Counted from the stretch's first letter, positions 27,517 through 36,489 are shown. The stretch: DNA of 64,000 nt from Nonomuraea sp. NBC_00507 (GCF_036013525.1 NZ_CP107853.1:7440001-7504000); one strand, 5' to 3'. Notes: generated by a model from the sequence alone, not told the origin. Numbers and translations: made by a program.

Positions 27517-28491
27517 TCAGCGGGCGCTGCTCTGGCGGGGGCGGAGCTCGGCGGGGAGGACGACCTTGGCGGGTTTGGCGGCAGGGGTGGCGATGCGGTC
27601 CACCAGGAGGCGGGCGGCCATGCGCCCCAGCTCGTACGTCGGCTGCGCCACCGTCGTCAGCGTCGGCCGGACGAGATCGGCCCACGGGATCTCGTCGAAC
27701 CCGACCAGCCCCATCTCCCCGGGCACGTCCACACCCCGATCGGCCAGGCACCGCAGCGCTCCCACCGCCATGAGGTTGTTGGCCACGAACACCGCGTCCG
27801 GACGATCGGAGGAGGCCAGCAGTGAGGTCATGGCGTCGTATCCGCCCTGCTCGCGGAAGTCCGTGCGCACCACCAGCGGCTCGCCCGGCAGGGCCCCCGC
27901 GTAGCCCCGCAGGCGCAGGTCGGCGGTGCTCACGCCCTCGGGCCCCGTGATGCACGCGATCCGCCGGTAGCCGGCCGTAAGGAGATGCTCCGTGGCCGTG
28001 CGCGCGCCCGCTTCGTTGTCCACCACGACCGTGTCCACCTCGCCGCGCGGGAGCTCGCGGTCGATGGCGACGACGGGGACGGGCGACTCGAGCAGGGTCT
28101 TGGCGGCCCTGACGCTCCCCGACGAGGAGATGATCACGCCGGCCATCTGCTCGCTCAGCGCCGCCGCGACATACGTCTCCTCCTTGGCCGGGTCCTCGTC
28201 GCTGTTGCACAGCACAACCGAGTAGCCGGCCTGCTGGGCGACGTCCTCGATCCCGCGGACGGTGGCGGTGAAGAACGGGTTGCCGATGTCCGAGATGATC
28301 ACCGCCCAGAGGGTGGTGCGGCTGCGCCGCAGGTTTCTGGCCACCGCGTTGGGGCGGTAGCCGAGCTCTCGGACGGCGGTGAGCACGCGCGCGACCATGG
28401 CGGGGTCGACCGTGCGGGCGCCGTTGAGCACGCGTGAGACGGTGGCGGCGGATACGCCGGCCTCGCGGGCGACATCGTAGATAGTGGCCAT
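27517..28491 (-). CDS. LacI-family transcriptional repressor
   Basis: Protein of 324 residues from ATG 28491. N-terminal HTH MATIYDVAREAGVSAATVSRV with the same recognition helix as the LacI at 16155-17156, then the sugar-binding sensor (IGNPFFTATVRGIED, YRRIACITGPEGVSTADLRLRG, LVGFDEIPWADLVRPTLTTV). It faces the isomerase-kinase operon at its 3' end and likely acts on the AGAAATCGATTKCT operators nearby. Because both repressors share the DNA-reading helix, they may cross-bind. No good Shine-Dalgarno is visible before the start. Confidence 0.92.
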   Translation of the reverse strand: MATIYDVAREAGVSAATVSRVLNGARTVDPAMVARVLTAVRELGYRPNAVARNLRRSRTTLWAVIISDIGNPFFTATVRGIEDVAQQAGYSVVLCNSDEDPAKEETYVAAALSEQMAGVIISSSGSVRAAKTLLESPVPVVAIDRELPRGEVDTVVVDNEAGARTATEHLLTAGYRRIACITGPEGVSTADLRLRGYAGALPGEPLVVRTDFREQGGYDAMTSLLASSDRPDAVFVANNLMAVGALRCLADRGVDVPGEMGLVGFDEIPWADLVRPTLTTVAQPTYELGRMAARLLVDRIATPAAKPAKVVLPAELRPRQSSAR

Positions 28492-28795
28492 CGAACCAAG
28501 TTTCTACCATCGCGGAGGCCTACAATGCCGCCGCTCTGAGGCCGCCTACGGCGAGCGCAGCAGCACACTGTCCCTCCAAGATCATCATCTCATGCTTCCG
28601 GAATATTTGAAATATCGGGTTCGGCTGAGCGAATTCCCCGACTGAAATCTCGGCAACTCAGGGCTTGACGGCTTTCAGGCGGCGATTGTACCGTCCGTGA
28701 GAAATCGATTGCTCGCAGCTCTTCTCCCTTCACCCCCACCCTCGCGACCCCTGACTGCCGCGCGCTCAGGGGCCACCGGACTGCCTGGAGAAGTC
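28492..28795. other. 304-bp divergent intergenic region
   Basis: Separates the third lacI (minus) from the propeller/FG-GAP gene (plus). It contains the promoter-operator at 28665-28713 and a weak AGAAAC-type half-site (28492-28505, about 8 of 14 to the consensus) directly upstream of the lacI start. The rest is comparatively AT-rich with no recognised feature. Confidence 0.6.
28665..28713 (+). promoter_or_regulatory. Promoter with overlapping LacI operator for the propeller/FG-GAP gene
   Basis: -35 TTGACG (28665-28670), 18-bp spacer, -10 TACCGT (28689-28694), then AGAAATCGATTGCT (28700-28713), identical to the operator of importer B at 11879-11892. Confidence 0.7.
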
Positions 28796-31258
28796 ATGTA
28801 TTCGACCCTTCGACGCCGCCTGAGCGCGGGCCTGGCGACCCTGCTCGTCGCAGCCGCGATGACGGTTGCGGGAGCGGCCCCCGAGACGGCCGGGGCGGCG
28901 ACGTCGCCGCCGCCCAGCACGTTCTTCTCGACGGTGCAGGTCGACTCGGCCGCCTCGGTCGGCGCGCCGGCCGTCGGCGACAACCGCAACCACGGCGACC
29001 TGTGGCCGAACTGCTGGTCCGACGACGACAACGTCTACACCGCCTACGGCGACGGCATCGGCTTCGCGAACACGTACAGCGACATCGGTGTGGCCCGCAT
29101 CTCCGGCGTGCCGGGCAACCTGACCGGCGCACAGCTGCCCATCGGCGACAACGTCGGCCAGGTGTGGACGGCGAACCACACGAGCAAGCCCACCGGCATG
29201 GCCTGCGTCGACGGCACCCTCTACCTCGCCGTGCAGGACCTGGCCCTGGACTTCGACGACGCCCCCGCGGCCACCATCGCCAGGTCCACTGACCACGGCA
29301 GGACGTGGACGTGGGACCGGGCGGCGCCGATGTTCGGCAACGGCGTGTTCACCACGATCATGTTCCTGGACTACGGGAAGGCGTACGCCAACGCGCCCGA
29401 CGGCTACGTGTACGCGTACGGGCTGGACCACAACTGGCGCGACTCGTTCTCGGGCCGCGTGCCCGACCCCGTGGACGTGTGGCTGGCCCGCGTGCCCAGG
29501 GACTCCGTGCAGACCCGGTCGGCCTGGCAGTTCGTCAGCGGCTTCACCGCCTCCGGCACGCCCACCTGGTCATCGGACATCGGCCGGCGCGTCGCCGTGC
29601 TCCACGACGACCGGCGCCTCTACCCGGACGTCTACACCGCGGGCCGGGTCAGGAACCTGAGCGTGATCAGCCAGGGCGGCGTCGTCTACAACAAGCCGCT
29701 CGACCGCTACCTCTACACCTCGTGGACCGAGTACACCTTCGAGTTCTACGAGTCGCCCACGCCGTGGGGCCCGTGGAAGCACGTCGCGAGCAAGGACTTC
29801 GGCGGCTATCCGTGGACGAGGACCAAGCACGGCGGGTACGCCACGACGATCCCGTCGAAGTACATCAGCGCCGACGGCAAGTCGATGTGGCTGCAGTCGA
29901 ACGTCTGCCCGTGCGGCGGCGGCTACCCGGCGGGCGAGCACTGGGCGTACACGTTCTCGCTGCGCAAGATGCGCCACGAGCCGCACACCGGCACGACGCC
30001 GGGCAACCAGCCGGACGGCGGCAGGAACCTGGCCAGGGAGCCCGGCACCGTGGGCGTCGAGCGGGCCATGCACTACGGCACCACCGCGTTCTACAACGAC
30101 GGCAACAGGTCCCACAGCGAGGACGACTGGAACGACGAACGCAAGGGCGCGAGCTGGTGGGGATACACGTGGCCGCGCGAGTACCTGATGAACAAGGTCG
30201 TCTTCACCAGCGGGCAGATGTTCGGCGACGGCGGCTGGTTCGCCGGCAACCTGCGGGTGCAGGTGCGCCGGGACCACCAGTGGGTGGACGTGAGCGGGCT
30301 GCGGATCGCGCCGGACTACCCGTACAACAACACGGCGGGGCCGAACCGGACGTACGAGCTGGGGTTCGACCCGGTGGACGGGGACGGCGTGCGGATCATC
30401 GGCGCCCCCGGCGGCACCCGGACGTTCACCTCGATCGCCGAGCTGGAGGTCTACTACGCGGGCGCCTCGGGGAAGATGTTCGGCGGCTCACCGGCCGATT
30501 TCACCGGTGACGGCAAGGACGACATCGTCACCTTCGCCCACGGGACCAGCGCGGACGTGTACGTGGCCCCGTCCACCGGGACCGGATTCGGCACGGCGGT
30601 CAAATGGCACGACCATTTCGCGTTGAGCGGCGAAATACCGGCCGTCGGCGACTTCAACGGCGACGGCAAGGACGACATCGTGACCTTCACCCGTGGTTCC
30701 GGCGCCGACGTCTACGTATCGCTCTCCACCGGAGCAGGCTTCGGCACGGGTGCGAAATGGCACGACTTCTTCGCGCCGAACGGAGAATTCCCGGCCGTCG
30801 GGGACGTCAACGGCGACGGCAAGGACGACCTGATCGTCTTCACCCAGGGCACGACGGCCGACGTCTACGTAGCCCTGTCCACCGGCAGCGGTTTCGGCGC
30901 GGCCGTCAAGGTCCACGACCAGTTCGCGCCCGGCGCCGAGCAGCCCCGCGTCGGAGACTTCAACGGCGACGGAAAAGCCGACGTCGCCGCCTTCACCAGC
31001 AACCCGGCCGCCGACGTCCACGTGGCGCTGTCCGACGGCGCGGGCTTCAAGGCCGCCGCGAAATGGCACGACTCCTTCGCCCCGGCCGGTCAATTCCCGT
31101 ACGTCGGTGACTACGACGGTGACGGAAAAGACGACATCGTCGCCTTCACCCACTCCCCGTCCGCCGACGTTCACGTGAGCCTGTCCACCGGCACCTCTTT
31201 CGCCGGCGGCGGCACGTGGCACGACTTCTTCGGTCTGCCCGGCGAGACCACCCTCTAG
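28796..31258 (+). CDS. Secreted multidomain protein: propeller-like, discoidin and FG-GAP repeats
   Basis: Protein of 820 residues. ATG 28796 is chosen for GGAG upstream and a signal peptide ([21 protein letters not shown], cleaved near AGA-A); an earlier in-frame start would extend into the operator. About residues 35-400 look like a five-bladed propeller of the DUF4185 type ([38 protein letters not shown]). Residues about 415-560 resemble a discoidin domain. The rest is five FG-GAP/VCBS units of about 50 residues ([18 protein letters not shown], then [10 protein letters not shown]). Catalytic activity is not established; it is probably a secreted glycan-active or glycan-binding protein of the LacI regulon. 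Confidence 0.65.
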   Translation: MYSTLRRRLSAGLATLLVAAAMTVAGAAPETAGAATSPPPSTFFSTVQVDSAASVGAPAVGDNRNHGDLWPNCWSDDDNVYTAYGDGIGFANTYSDIGVARISGVPGNLTGAQLPIGDNVGQVWTANHTSKPTGMACVDGTLYLAVQDLALDFDDAPAATIARSTDHGRTWTWDRAAPMFGNGVFTTIMFLDYGKAYANAPDGYVYAYGLDHNWRDSFSGRVPDPVDVWLARVPRDSVQTRSAWQFVSGFTASGTPTWSSDIGRRVAVLHDDRRLYPDVYTAGRVRNLSVISQGGVVYNKPLDRYLYTSWTEYTFEFYESPTPWGPWKHVASKDFGGYPWTRTKHGGYATTIPSKYISADGKSMWLQSNVCPCGGGYPAGEHWAYTFSLRKMRHEPHTGTTPGNQPDGGRNLAREPGTVGVERAMHYGTTAFYNDGNRSHSEDDWNDERKGASWWGYTWPREYLMNKVVFTSGQMFGDGGWFAGNLRVQVRRDHQWVDVSGLRIAPDYPYNNTAGPNRTYELGFDPVDGDGVRIIGAPGGTRTFTSIAELEVYYAGASGKMFGGSPADFTGDGKDDIVTFAHGTSADVYVAPSTGTGFGTAVKWHDHFALSGEIPAVGDFNGDGKDDIVTFTRGSGADVYVSLSTGAGFGTGAKWHDFFAPNGEFPAVGDVNGDGKDDLIVFTQGTTADVYVALSTGSGFGAAVKVHDQFAPGAEQPRVGDFNGDGKADVAAFTSNPAADVHVALSDGAGFKAAAKWHDSFAPAGQFPYVGDYDGDGKDDIVAFTHSPSADVHVSLSTGTSFAGGGTWHDFFGLPGETTL

Positions 31259-31270
31259 GGAGTCAGTGAA

Positions 31271-31468
31271 ATGCAGAGGAAGCGCGTCTTATGTGGCCTG
31301 CTGGCCGCCGGAGGGCTGCTGCTCACCGGCAAGCCCGACGGCGGCCGACGTGTACGTGTCCCTGTCCGACGGCGGCCGGTTCCTGCCGAACGCGGCGAAA
31401 TGGCACGACCACTTCGCGGCCGGCACGGAGTGGCCGCAGCCCAGCCAGATTCGTCGACCGTCTATTGA
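31271..31468 (+). pseudogene. Decayed FG-GAP-repeat secreted protein (internal deletion, frameshift)
   Basis: A Shine-Dalgarno (GGGAG) and signal peptide ([20 protein letters not shown]) start a frame 12 bp after the previous stop, but after about 22 codons the coding sense moves to another frame, where [20 protein letters not shown] and [11 protein letters not shown] form one FG-GAP unit like those upstream. The body is missing. The original frame ends at TGA 31466-31468, just before a terminator. Best read as a remnant of a second, related secreted protein. Confidence 0.6.
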
Positions 31469-31472
31469 GCCG

Positions 31473-31501
31473 AGCCCGCCCCCGCCACTCGGGAGCGGGC
31501 T
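31473..31501 (+). terminator. Hairpin terminator after the FG-GAP genes
   Basis: AGCCCGC-CCCCG at 31473-31484 pairs with CGGGA-GCGGGCT at 31490-31501, a 12-bp stem with one mismatch and a short loop. Lies between convergent transcription units. Confidence 0.6.
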
Positions 31502-31545
31502 GTCCTCATGCCAGGGCGTCGATGGTCGCGAAGGTCATGCGGCGC

Positions 31546-32271
31546 CTACCACTGGATGGGGGTGTGGGCGTTCTGTGGCGGCTCGCCGACGCCGTGCTCC
31601 GGGGCGGCCCACAGGACCGCGTTGGCCAGCACGCGGCGCACGCCGGGGTGGTAGTAGACGGGATATTCCTGGTCACCCGGCGCGAAGTAGAAGATCCTGC
31701 CCAGCCCTCTGCGGTAGCAGCAGCCGCTGCGGAACACCTCACCGCCGCTGAACGAGCTGATGAAGACCAATTCGTCGGGCTCGGGGACGTCGAACGGCTC
31801 GCCGTAGGTCTCCTGCCGGTCGATGATCAGTGGACGGGGGATGTCACGCGCGATCGGGTGGCCTGGGGAGACCGTCCACACCAGCTCGCGCTCCCCGGCG
31901 TCCCGCCAGTTCAGGGTGCAGGTAGTTCCCATCAGCGAACGGAAGATCTTGGAGTAGTGGCCGGAGTGCAGCACCAGCAGGCCCATCCCGCCGAGCACGC
32001 GCCGCCGCACCCGTTCCACGACCTTGTCGTCCACCTCCTCGTGCGCCATGTGCCCCCACCAGGTCAGCACGTCGGTCTGGGCCAGAGACTCCTCCGTCAG
32101 GCCGTGCTCGGGGTCCTCCAGCACGGCGGTGCGGACGCGGACCCGATCGCCCAGCACCTCCGTCAGCCCGGCCGCGATGGCGCCGTGGATGCCGTCGGGG
32201 TAGCGGCGGCGTACGTCCTCCTCGCGGGGTTCGTGGTAGTTCTCGCTCCAGACGGTGACGTTGACGGCCAT
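31546..32271 (-). CDS. ThuA-domain protein (trehalose-utilisation-like)
   Basis: Protein of 241 residues from ATG 32271 with no signal peptide. It has the ThuA/class I glutamine-amidotransferase-like fold signature: [55 protein letters not shown], and a C-terminal [19 protein letters not shown]. ThuA proteins occur in disaccharide-use clusters (Sinorhizobium thuAB); their chemistry is poorly defined. Head-to-tail with the aminotransferase-like gene, 50 bp apart. Confidence 0.82.
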   Translation of the reverse strand: MAVNVTVWSENYHEPREEDVRRRYPDGIHGAIAAGLTEVLGDRVRVRTAVLEDPEHGLTEESLAQTDVLTWWGHMAHEEVDDKVVERVRRRVLGGMGLLVLHSGHYSKIFRSLMGTTCTLNWRDAGERELVWTVSPGHPIARDIPRPLIIDRQETYGEPFDVPEPDELVFISSFSGGEVFRSGCCYRRGLGRIFYFAPGDQEYPVYYHPGVRRVLANAVLWAAPEHGVGEPPQNAHTPIQW

Positions 32272-32321
32272 CCGCTTCCCTCCGGTACGTGTCGTGCGTC
32301 ATCGCCCTCGTACCCGCGAGA

Positions 32322-33338
32322 TCACCCGTTCAGCACGTCCAGAGCACGATCGACGTCGTCGGCGGTGGTGTAGACGTGGAAGCTGGCCCGCACCCGGCCC
32401 GCCCGCACGGCCGCGCGGATCCCGGCGGCCTCCAGCCGCTCGCCGGGCGCGTCCACGGACACGATGGCGCTGTCGCCCGGCTCCAGGCCCAGGCCGGTGC
32501 GGAAGCGGTTGGCCAGGGCCACGTTGTGGTCGTGGACCCGTTTGACGCCCAGCTCGTTGAGCAGCTCGATGGCCGGGGCGGCGCCCACGTACGAGAACCA
32601 CGCCGGTGACAGGTCGAACGCGCGGGCGTCGGGGGCCAGGCGCATCGGCAGGCCGTAGTAGGCCTCGCCGGCGCCGGCGTACCAGCCGGCGGCCAGCGGG
32701 CGCATGAGCTCGCGCACCCGCGGCGACAGGTAGCCGAAGGCGGCGCCGCGCGGCGCCATGAGCCACTTGTACGCCGCGCACGCCAGCACGTCGAGGCCCT
32801 CGTCGACGTCCACGGGCAGCCAGCCGCACGCTTGGGAGCCGTCGGCGATGACCAGGGCGTCGTGGGCGCGGGCGGCGGCCACGATGTCGGCGAGCGGGGC
32901 GACGGATCCGGTGGCGGACTGGACCAGGCTGAAGGCCACGGCGGCGGTCGAGCCGCTGATCGCGTCGGCCAGCCGGTCGGCGGGGACGGTCTCGACCTCG
33001 GCCGCGACGGCCCACGGGAACAGGTTGCTGGTGAACTCGATGTCCGGGACCACGACCCGGGCGCCCGGCGGCAGCGCCGTGGCCACGACGGACATGATCT
33101 GCGAGACGGTCGAGCTCACGGCCACGTCCGCGGCCGGCGCGCCGATCATGCGTGCGAACGCGGCGCGCGAGCGGCCCACGCGGGCGTCCCACGGCGTCCA
33201 GTCGCTGGAGCCGTGCCGCCAGTCGGCCAGCACGGCTTGGAGCTCCTCGAAGGCGCGGCGCGGGGGCAGTCCGTAGGAGGCGGTGTTGAGCCAGCCCGGG
33301 TCGGCGTCCCAGAGCCGGCCTGCTGTGGCGATGTCCAT
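32322..33338 (-). CDS. Class V aminotransferase-fold PLP enzyme
   Basis: Protein of 338 residues from ATG 33338. The fold is that of cysteine desulfurase/selenocysteine-lyase type PLP proteins: WLNTASYGLPPRRAFEEL at the substrate-entry end, VIADGSQACGWLPVDVDE with the cofactor Asp, and AAYKWLMAPRGAAFGYL with the presumed Schiff-base Lys. Active-site Cys or partner genes that would define a desulfurase are absent. Exact reaction unknown. Confidence 0.78.
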   Translation of the reverse strand: MDIATAGRLWDADPGWLNTASYGLPPRRAFEELQAVLADWRHGSSDWTPWDARVGRSRAAFARMIGAPAADVAVSSTVSQIMSVVATALPPGARVVVPDIEFTSNLFPWAVAAEVETVPADRLADAISGSTAAVAFSLVQSATGSVAPLADIVAAARAHDALVIADGSQACGWLPVDVDEGLDVLACAAYKWLMAPRGAAFGYLSPRVRELMRPLAAGWYAGAGEAYYGLPMRLAPDARAFDLSPAWFSYVGAAPAIELLNELGVKRVHDHNVALANRFRTGLGLEPGDSAIVSVDAPGERLEAAGIRAAVRAGRVRASFHVYTTADDVDRALDVLNG

Positions 33339-33366
33339 GAGGCAAGGGTAGGACGCCGAGAACTTA

Positions 33367-33386
33367 ATCTACAACGTAAAGGCGTC
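33367..33386. repeat. 20-bp element, copy 2 (first at 5496-5515)
   Basis: ATCTACAACGTAAAGGCGTC, 19 of 20 bases the same as 5496-5515. Located between the dehydrogenase stop (33392) and the aminotransferase-like start (33338), both read leftward, so it may sit in that promoter. Confidence 0.5.
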
Positions 33387-33391
33387 GGCCT

Positions 33392-34378
33392 TCAGGCGGC
33401 CCTTTCCAGGTCATCGTGTGTCACCTGGTACACCAGCGGCGACCCGGCGATCAGCCGCTCCAGCTCGTCCACCACGGCGGTGCCCATCCGGGCGAGTTCG
33501 TTGCCGTGGGAGCCGGCGATGTGCGGGGTGAGGAAGGCGTTGGGCAGGTCGAACAGCGGCGAGTCCGCCGGCAGCGGCTCCGGCTCGGTCACGTCGAGGA
33601 CCGCGGACAGCCGGCCCGACTTCAGCTCGGCGATGAGGGCGTCGGTGTCGACCAGCGATCCGCGGGCGGTGTTGATCAGCACCGCGCCGTCCTGCAGCAG
33701 CGCCAGCCGCTCGCGATCCAGCATGTGCGTGGTCTCGGGGGTGGCGGGGGCGTGCAGGCTGACGATGTCGCTGGTGCGCAGCAGCTCCTCCAGCGACACC
33801 TGCCGGACGCCGGGGACCAGGGTGTAGGGGTCGTAGACGCACAGGTCCAGGTCGTAGGGGGAGAGCAGGTCGATCACCTTGCGGCCGATGCGCGAGGCGC
33901 CGACGATGCCGACCGTCCGGCCGTTGTTGCCGATGGACGGCTGGATCTCGGCCAGGGTGAAGGTGCGTTCGCGCTGGTAACGCTCGTTCAGGGCGAAGAT
34001 TCCCTTGCCGGCCATGAGGACGGCGGCGATGGTGTACTCGGCCACTGGGACGGCGTTGGCCTCGGCGGCGGAGGAGATCAGCAGGCCGCGCTCCCAGCAG
34101 GCGGGTGTGACCAGGGATTTCACCGAGCCGGCGGCGTGCAGCACGCCGCGCAGGCGGGGTGCGCGGGCCAGGACGGCTTCGTCGAGCGTGGGGCAGCCCC
34201 AGCCGGTGATGAGGATCTCGGTCTCGGACAGGTCCAGGCGCGGATCGTCGAAATGCTCGGCGACCAGCGTCACGTCGATGTCGGCCAGTGTGTCCAGCCG
34301 CCGCAGCAAGGGCGCGGGGAAGAGCAGCGCGAGATGTTCCTCGCGCATGGCGAACAGCGCCTTCGGGCGTGGGGACAC
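33392..34378 (-). CDS. D-isomer-specific 2-hydroxyacid dehydrogenase
   Basis: Protein of 328 residues from ATG 34378. NAD-binding Rossmann motif GIVGASRIGRKVIDLL with a downstream Asp (VYDPY). Catalytic features of the family are present: Arg in INTARGSLVD, an acidic residue in the DVTEPEPLP region, and His in FLTPHIAGSHGNEL. It would interconvert a 2-oxoacid and a D-2-hydroxyacid (glyoxylate/hydroxypyruvate or phosphoglycerate type). Divergent from importer D, and both promoters carry a CGGTTTCTA operator, so they are likely co-regulated. Confidence 0.88.
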   Translation of the reverse strand: MSPRPKALFAMREEHLALLFPAPLLRRLDTLADIDVTLVAEHFDDPRLDLSETEILITGWGCPTLDEAVLARAPRLRGVLHAAGSVKSLVTPACWERGLLISSAAEANAVPVAEYTIAAVLMAGKGIFALNERYQRERTFTLAEIQPSIGNNGRTVGIVGASRIGRKVIDLLSPYDLDLCVYDPYTLVPGVRQVSLEELLRTSDIVSLHAPATPETTHMLDRERLALLQDGAVLINTARGSLVDTDALIAELKSGRLSAVLDVTEPEPLPADSPLFDLPNAFLTPHIAGSHGNELARMGTAVVDELERLIAGSPLVYQVTHDDLERAA

Positions 34379-34396
34379 GGAGGAGCCTCCATTCGT

Positions 34397-34415
34397 AGGG
34401 ATCGGTTTCTAACCG
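34397..34415. promoter_or_regulatory. Candidate operator upstream of the 2-hydroxyacid dehydrogenase
   Basis: AGGGATCGGTTTCT (34397-34410) matches the window's LacI consensus at 11 of 14 positions; CGGTT-TCT-AACCG (34403-34415) is an inverted repeat. It begins 19 bp upstream of the minus-strand start. Confidence 0.5.
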
Positions 34416-34541
34416 TAGAAGCACAGTGGGTTGATGGTCAATGGTGCGGCCCTGGTGACGCGAGGCGGCACGTTCGCGCACTAAAAGAGTGCCTTGGGCG
34501 GACTGGGGGAGACTTGTCTGTAACGTATCCGTAACGCCGCC

Positions 34542-34588
34542 TTGTGGTGAATGCCGCTCGCACGTAGCGTTCGCAGCTACCGGTTTCT
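34542..34588 (+). promoter_or_regulatory. Promoter and candidate operator for importer D
   Basis: -35 TTGTGG (34542-34547), 17-bp spacer, -10 TAGCGT (34565-34570), then AGCTACCGGTTTCT (34575-34588), 10 of 14 to the LacI consensus and sharing CGGTTTCTA with 34403-34411. The operator follows the -10 at the same 4-5 bp gap as in the other regulon promoters. Confidence 0.6.
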
Positions 34589-34636
34589 ATCCAACTTCGC
34601 GGACATCTTCTGCCGCCTCAGACGGGACTTCGGGTG

Positions 34637-35629
34637 ATGAGCAGCACGCTTAAGGCGAGGCAAGAGCCTCAGACGAGACCTCCGACCGGGCCACCCCGGC
34701 GCCGGCGCCGCAGCAAAGGCGTGGCGGCCCGCAAGGGCTGGGTGGTCGGGCTGCTCGCGCTGCCGGCGGTCGTCTTCTTCTTGGTCTTCAACTACCTGCC
34801 GATGGCCGGCCTGGTGGTGGCGTTCAAGGAGTTCGACGTCAACCTGGGCATCTTCGACAGCCCGTGGAACGGGCTGGAGAACTTCACCTACTTCCTGGAG
34901 TCCGGGGACGCGGCGAGGATCCTGTTCAACACCCTGTTCCTCAACGTGTTGTTCCTCGGGGCGACGCTGGCCGCCGGGATCATCCTGGCGATCATGCTGA
35001 ACGAGATCCGCAGCACTTTCTTCAAGCGGGCCTCCCAGTCGGTCGTCTTCTTCCCCTACTTCGTCTCCCCGGTCGTGATCAGCATCATCCTGCAGGTGCT
35101 GCTCGCCGGGGCGTCCGGTGGGGGAGGGGCGGTCAACGACGCTCTGAGCGGTTTCGGATTCCCCGCGGTGGACTGGTACACCGAGCCGGGGCCGTGGCCG
35201 TGGATCTTGACCGTGGTGAAGATCTGGCAGCTCGGCGGCTACCTGAGCGTGATCTTCCTGGCCGCGATCACCGGCATCCCCGAGGAGGTCTACGAGGCCG
35301 GGATGATCGACGGCGCCTCGCGGGCGCAGATGGCCTGGCGCATCACGCTGCCGCTGCTGAAGCCCACCGCGGCGGTGCTGCTGGTGCTGGGTGTGGGTCG
35401 GATCTTCTACGGCGACTTCGGCACCATCTACGCGATCATCGGCGACAACGGCACGTTGTTCGACAACACCGACGTCATCGACACCTACGTCTTCCGCGCC
35501 CTGCGCCAACTCGGCGACTTCGGCACCACCGCGGCGATCGGCCTGTTCCAGTCGGTGGTCGGATTCATCCTCGTGGTGATCGCGGTGCTGATCCAGCGCA
35601 AGTACTCGAAGGAGACGAGCATCCTATGA
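34637..35629 (+). CDS. Polysaccharide ABC transporter permease (LplB type)
   Basis: Protein of 330 residues from ATG 34637 (a GTG codon directly precedes it). A basic leader (GPPRRRRRSKGVAARKG) is followed by membrane segments starting WVVGLLALPAVVFFLVFNYLP. The EAA loop is YEAGMIDGASRAQMAWRITLP. It matches the LplB/YteP group that imports complex oligosaccharides, including uronic-acid oligomers. First gene of the importer D operon; overlaps the next by ATGA. Confidence 0.9.
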   Translation: MSSTLKARQEPQTRPPTGPPRRRRRSKGVAARKGWVVGLLALPAVVFFLVFNYLPMAGLVVAFKEFDVNLGIFDSPWNGLENFTYFLESGDAARILFNTLFLNVLFLGATLAAGIILAIMLNEIRSTFFKRASQSVVFFPYFVSPVVISIILQVLLAGASGGGGAVNDALSGFGFPAVDWYTEPGPWPWILTVVKIWQLGGYLSVIFLAAITGIPEEVYEAGMIDGASRAQMAWRITLPLLKPTAAVLLVLGVGRIFYGDFGTIYAIIGDNGTLFDNTDVIDTYVFRALRQLGDFGTTAAIGLFQSVVGFILVVIAVLIQRKYSKETSIL

Positions 35630-36489
35630 GCACCAGAAAGCTGGAGCCGTTCACCGTCGTCAGCGTGATCGGCGTCTCCCTCGCCGTGCTGGCCTGCGCC
35701 GTGCCCTTCTGGATGATCATCTCGGGGTCGTTCACGAGCGAGACGCAGCTGGCCACCACCGGCTACAGCTTCTTCCCGGACTTCGACTTCACCGCCTACA
35801 AGATGATCTTCACCGGGCCCGCGGTGCTGAACGCCTACCTCGCCAGCCTCTTCATCACCTTCGTGGGCACGGCGCTGTCCCTGGCGGTGACCTCGGGGCT
35901 GAGCTGGGTGATCGCCCGCCGGATTCCCGGGATCAGCCGGCCGCTGACGATCTACTCGTACCTGCCGATGCTCTTCTCCGGCGGCCTGGTGCCGCTCTAT
36001 CTGCTGGTGACGCAGTACCTTCACCTGCAGAACAGCTACTTCGCGGTCATCCTGCCGCTGCTGGTGATGCCGTTCCTGGTCTTCGTCCAGGTCAGCGCCT
36101 TCCGCCAGCTGCCCGAGTCGATTTTCGAGTCAGCCAAGATCGACGGTGCCGGCGAGCTGCGCATCTTCTTCACGATCGCGCTGCCGCTGTCCAAGCCGAT
36201 CCTGGCCGTCGTCGGTCTCTTCTACGCCGTGCACTACTGGAACGACTGGTTCATGGCGTTGCTGTTCATCGACGACGTGCACAAGTTCCCGCTCCCGCTC
36301 GTCCTGCAGAACCTGATCTCCAACATCTCGTTCACCGCGATGCTGCCGCAGCTGGCCGAGGCGGCCACCCCCGTCTACCAGCTCCGGCTCGCCCTCACCA
36401 CCGTCGCCATCGGTCCGATCCTGCTCGCCTACCCCTTCGCCCAGCGCTACTTCGTCAAGGGCATCACCCTCGGTGCCACCAAGGGCTGA
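35626..36489 (+). CDS. Polysaccharide ABC transporter permease (LplC/YtcP type)
   Basis: Protein of 287 residues starting at ATG 35626, overlapping the previous stop by four bases. First membrane segment FTVVSVIGVSLAVLACAVPFW, EAA loop FESAKIDGAGELRIFFTIALP, typical C-terminus RYFVKGITLGATKG. Second membrane subunit of importer D. Confidence 0.92.
   Translation: MSTRKLEPFTVVSVIGVSLAVLACAVPFWMIISGSFTSETQLATTGYSFFPDFDFTAYKMIFTGPAVLNAYLASLFITFVGTALSLAVTSGLSWVIARRIPGISRPLTIYSYLPMLFSGGLVPLYLLVTQYLHLQNSYFAVILPLLVMPFLVFVQVSAFRQLPESIFESAKIDGAGELRIFFTIALPLSKPILAVVGLFYAVHYWNDWFMALLFIDDVHKFPLPLVLQNLISNISFTAMLPQLAEAATPVYQLRLALTTVAIGPILLAYPFAQRYFVKGITLGATKG

Noticed and set aside
31266..31751. A 161-codon frame after the FG-GAP gene
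   Set aside because: Only about 35 codons resemble an FG-GAP unit; the rest runs through a terminator and antisense of the ThuA-like gene.
34519..34536. GTAACG direct repeats as a regulator site
   Set aside because: Two short half-sites only, upstream of the -35, with no second example in the window.
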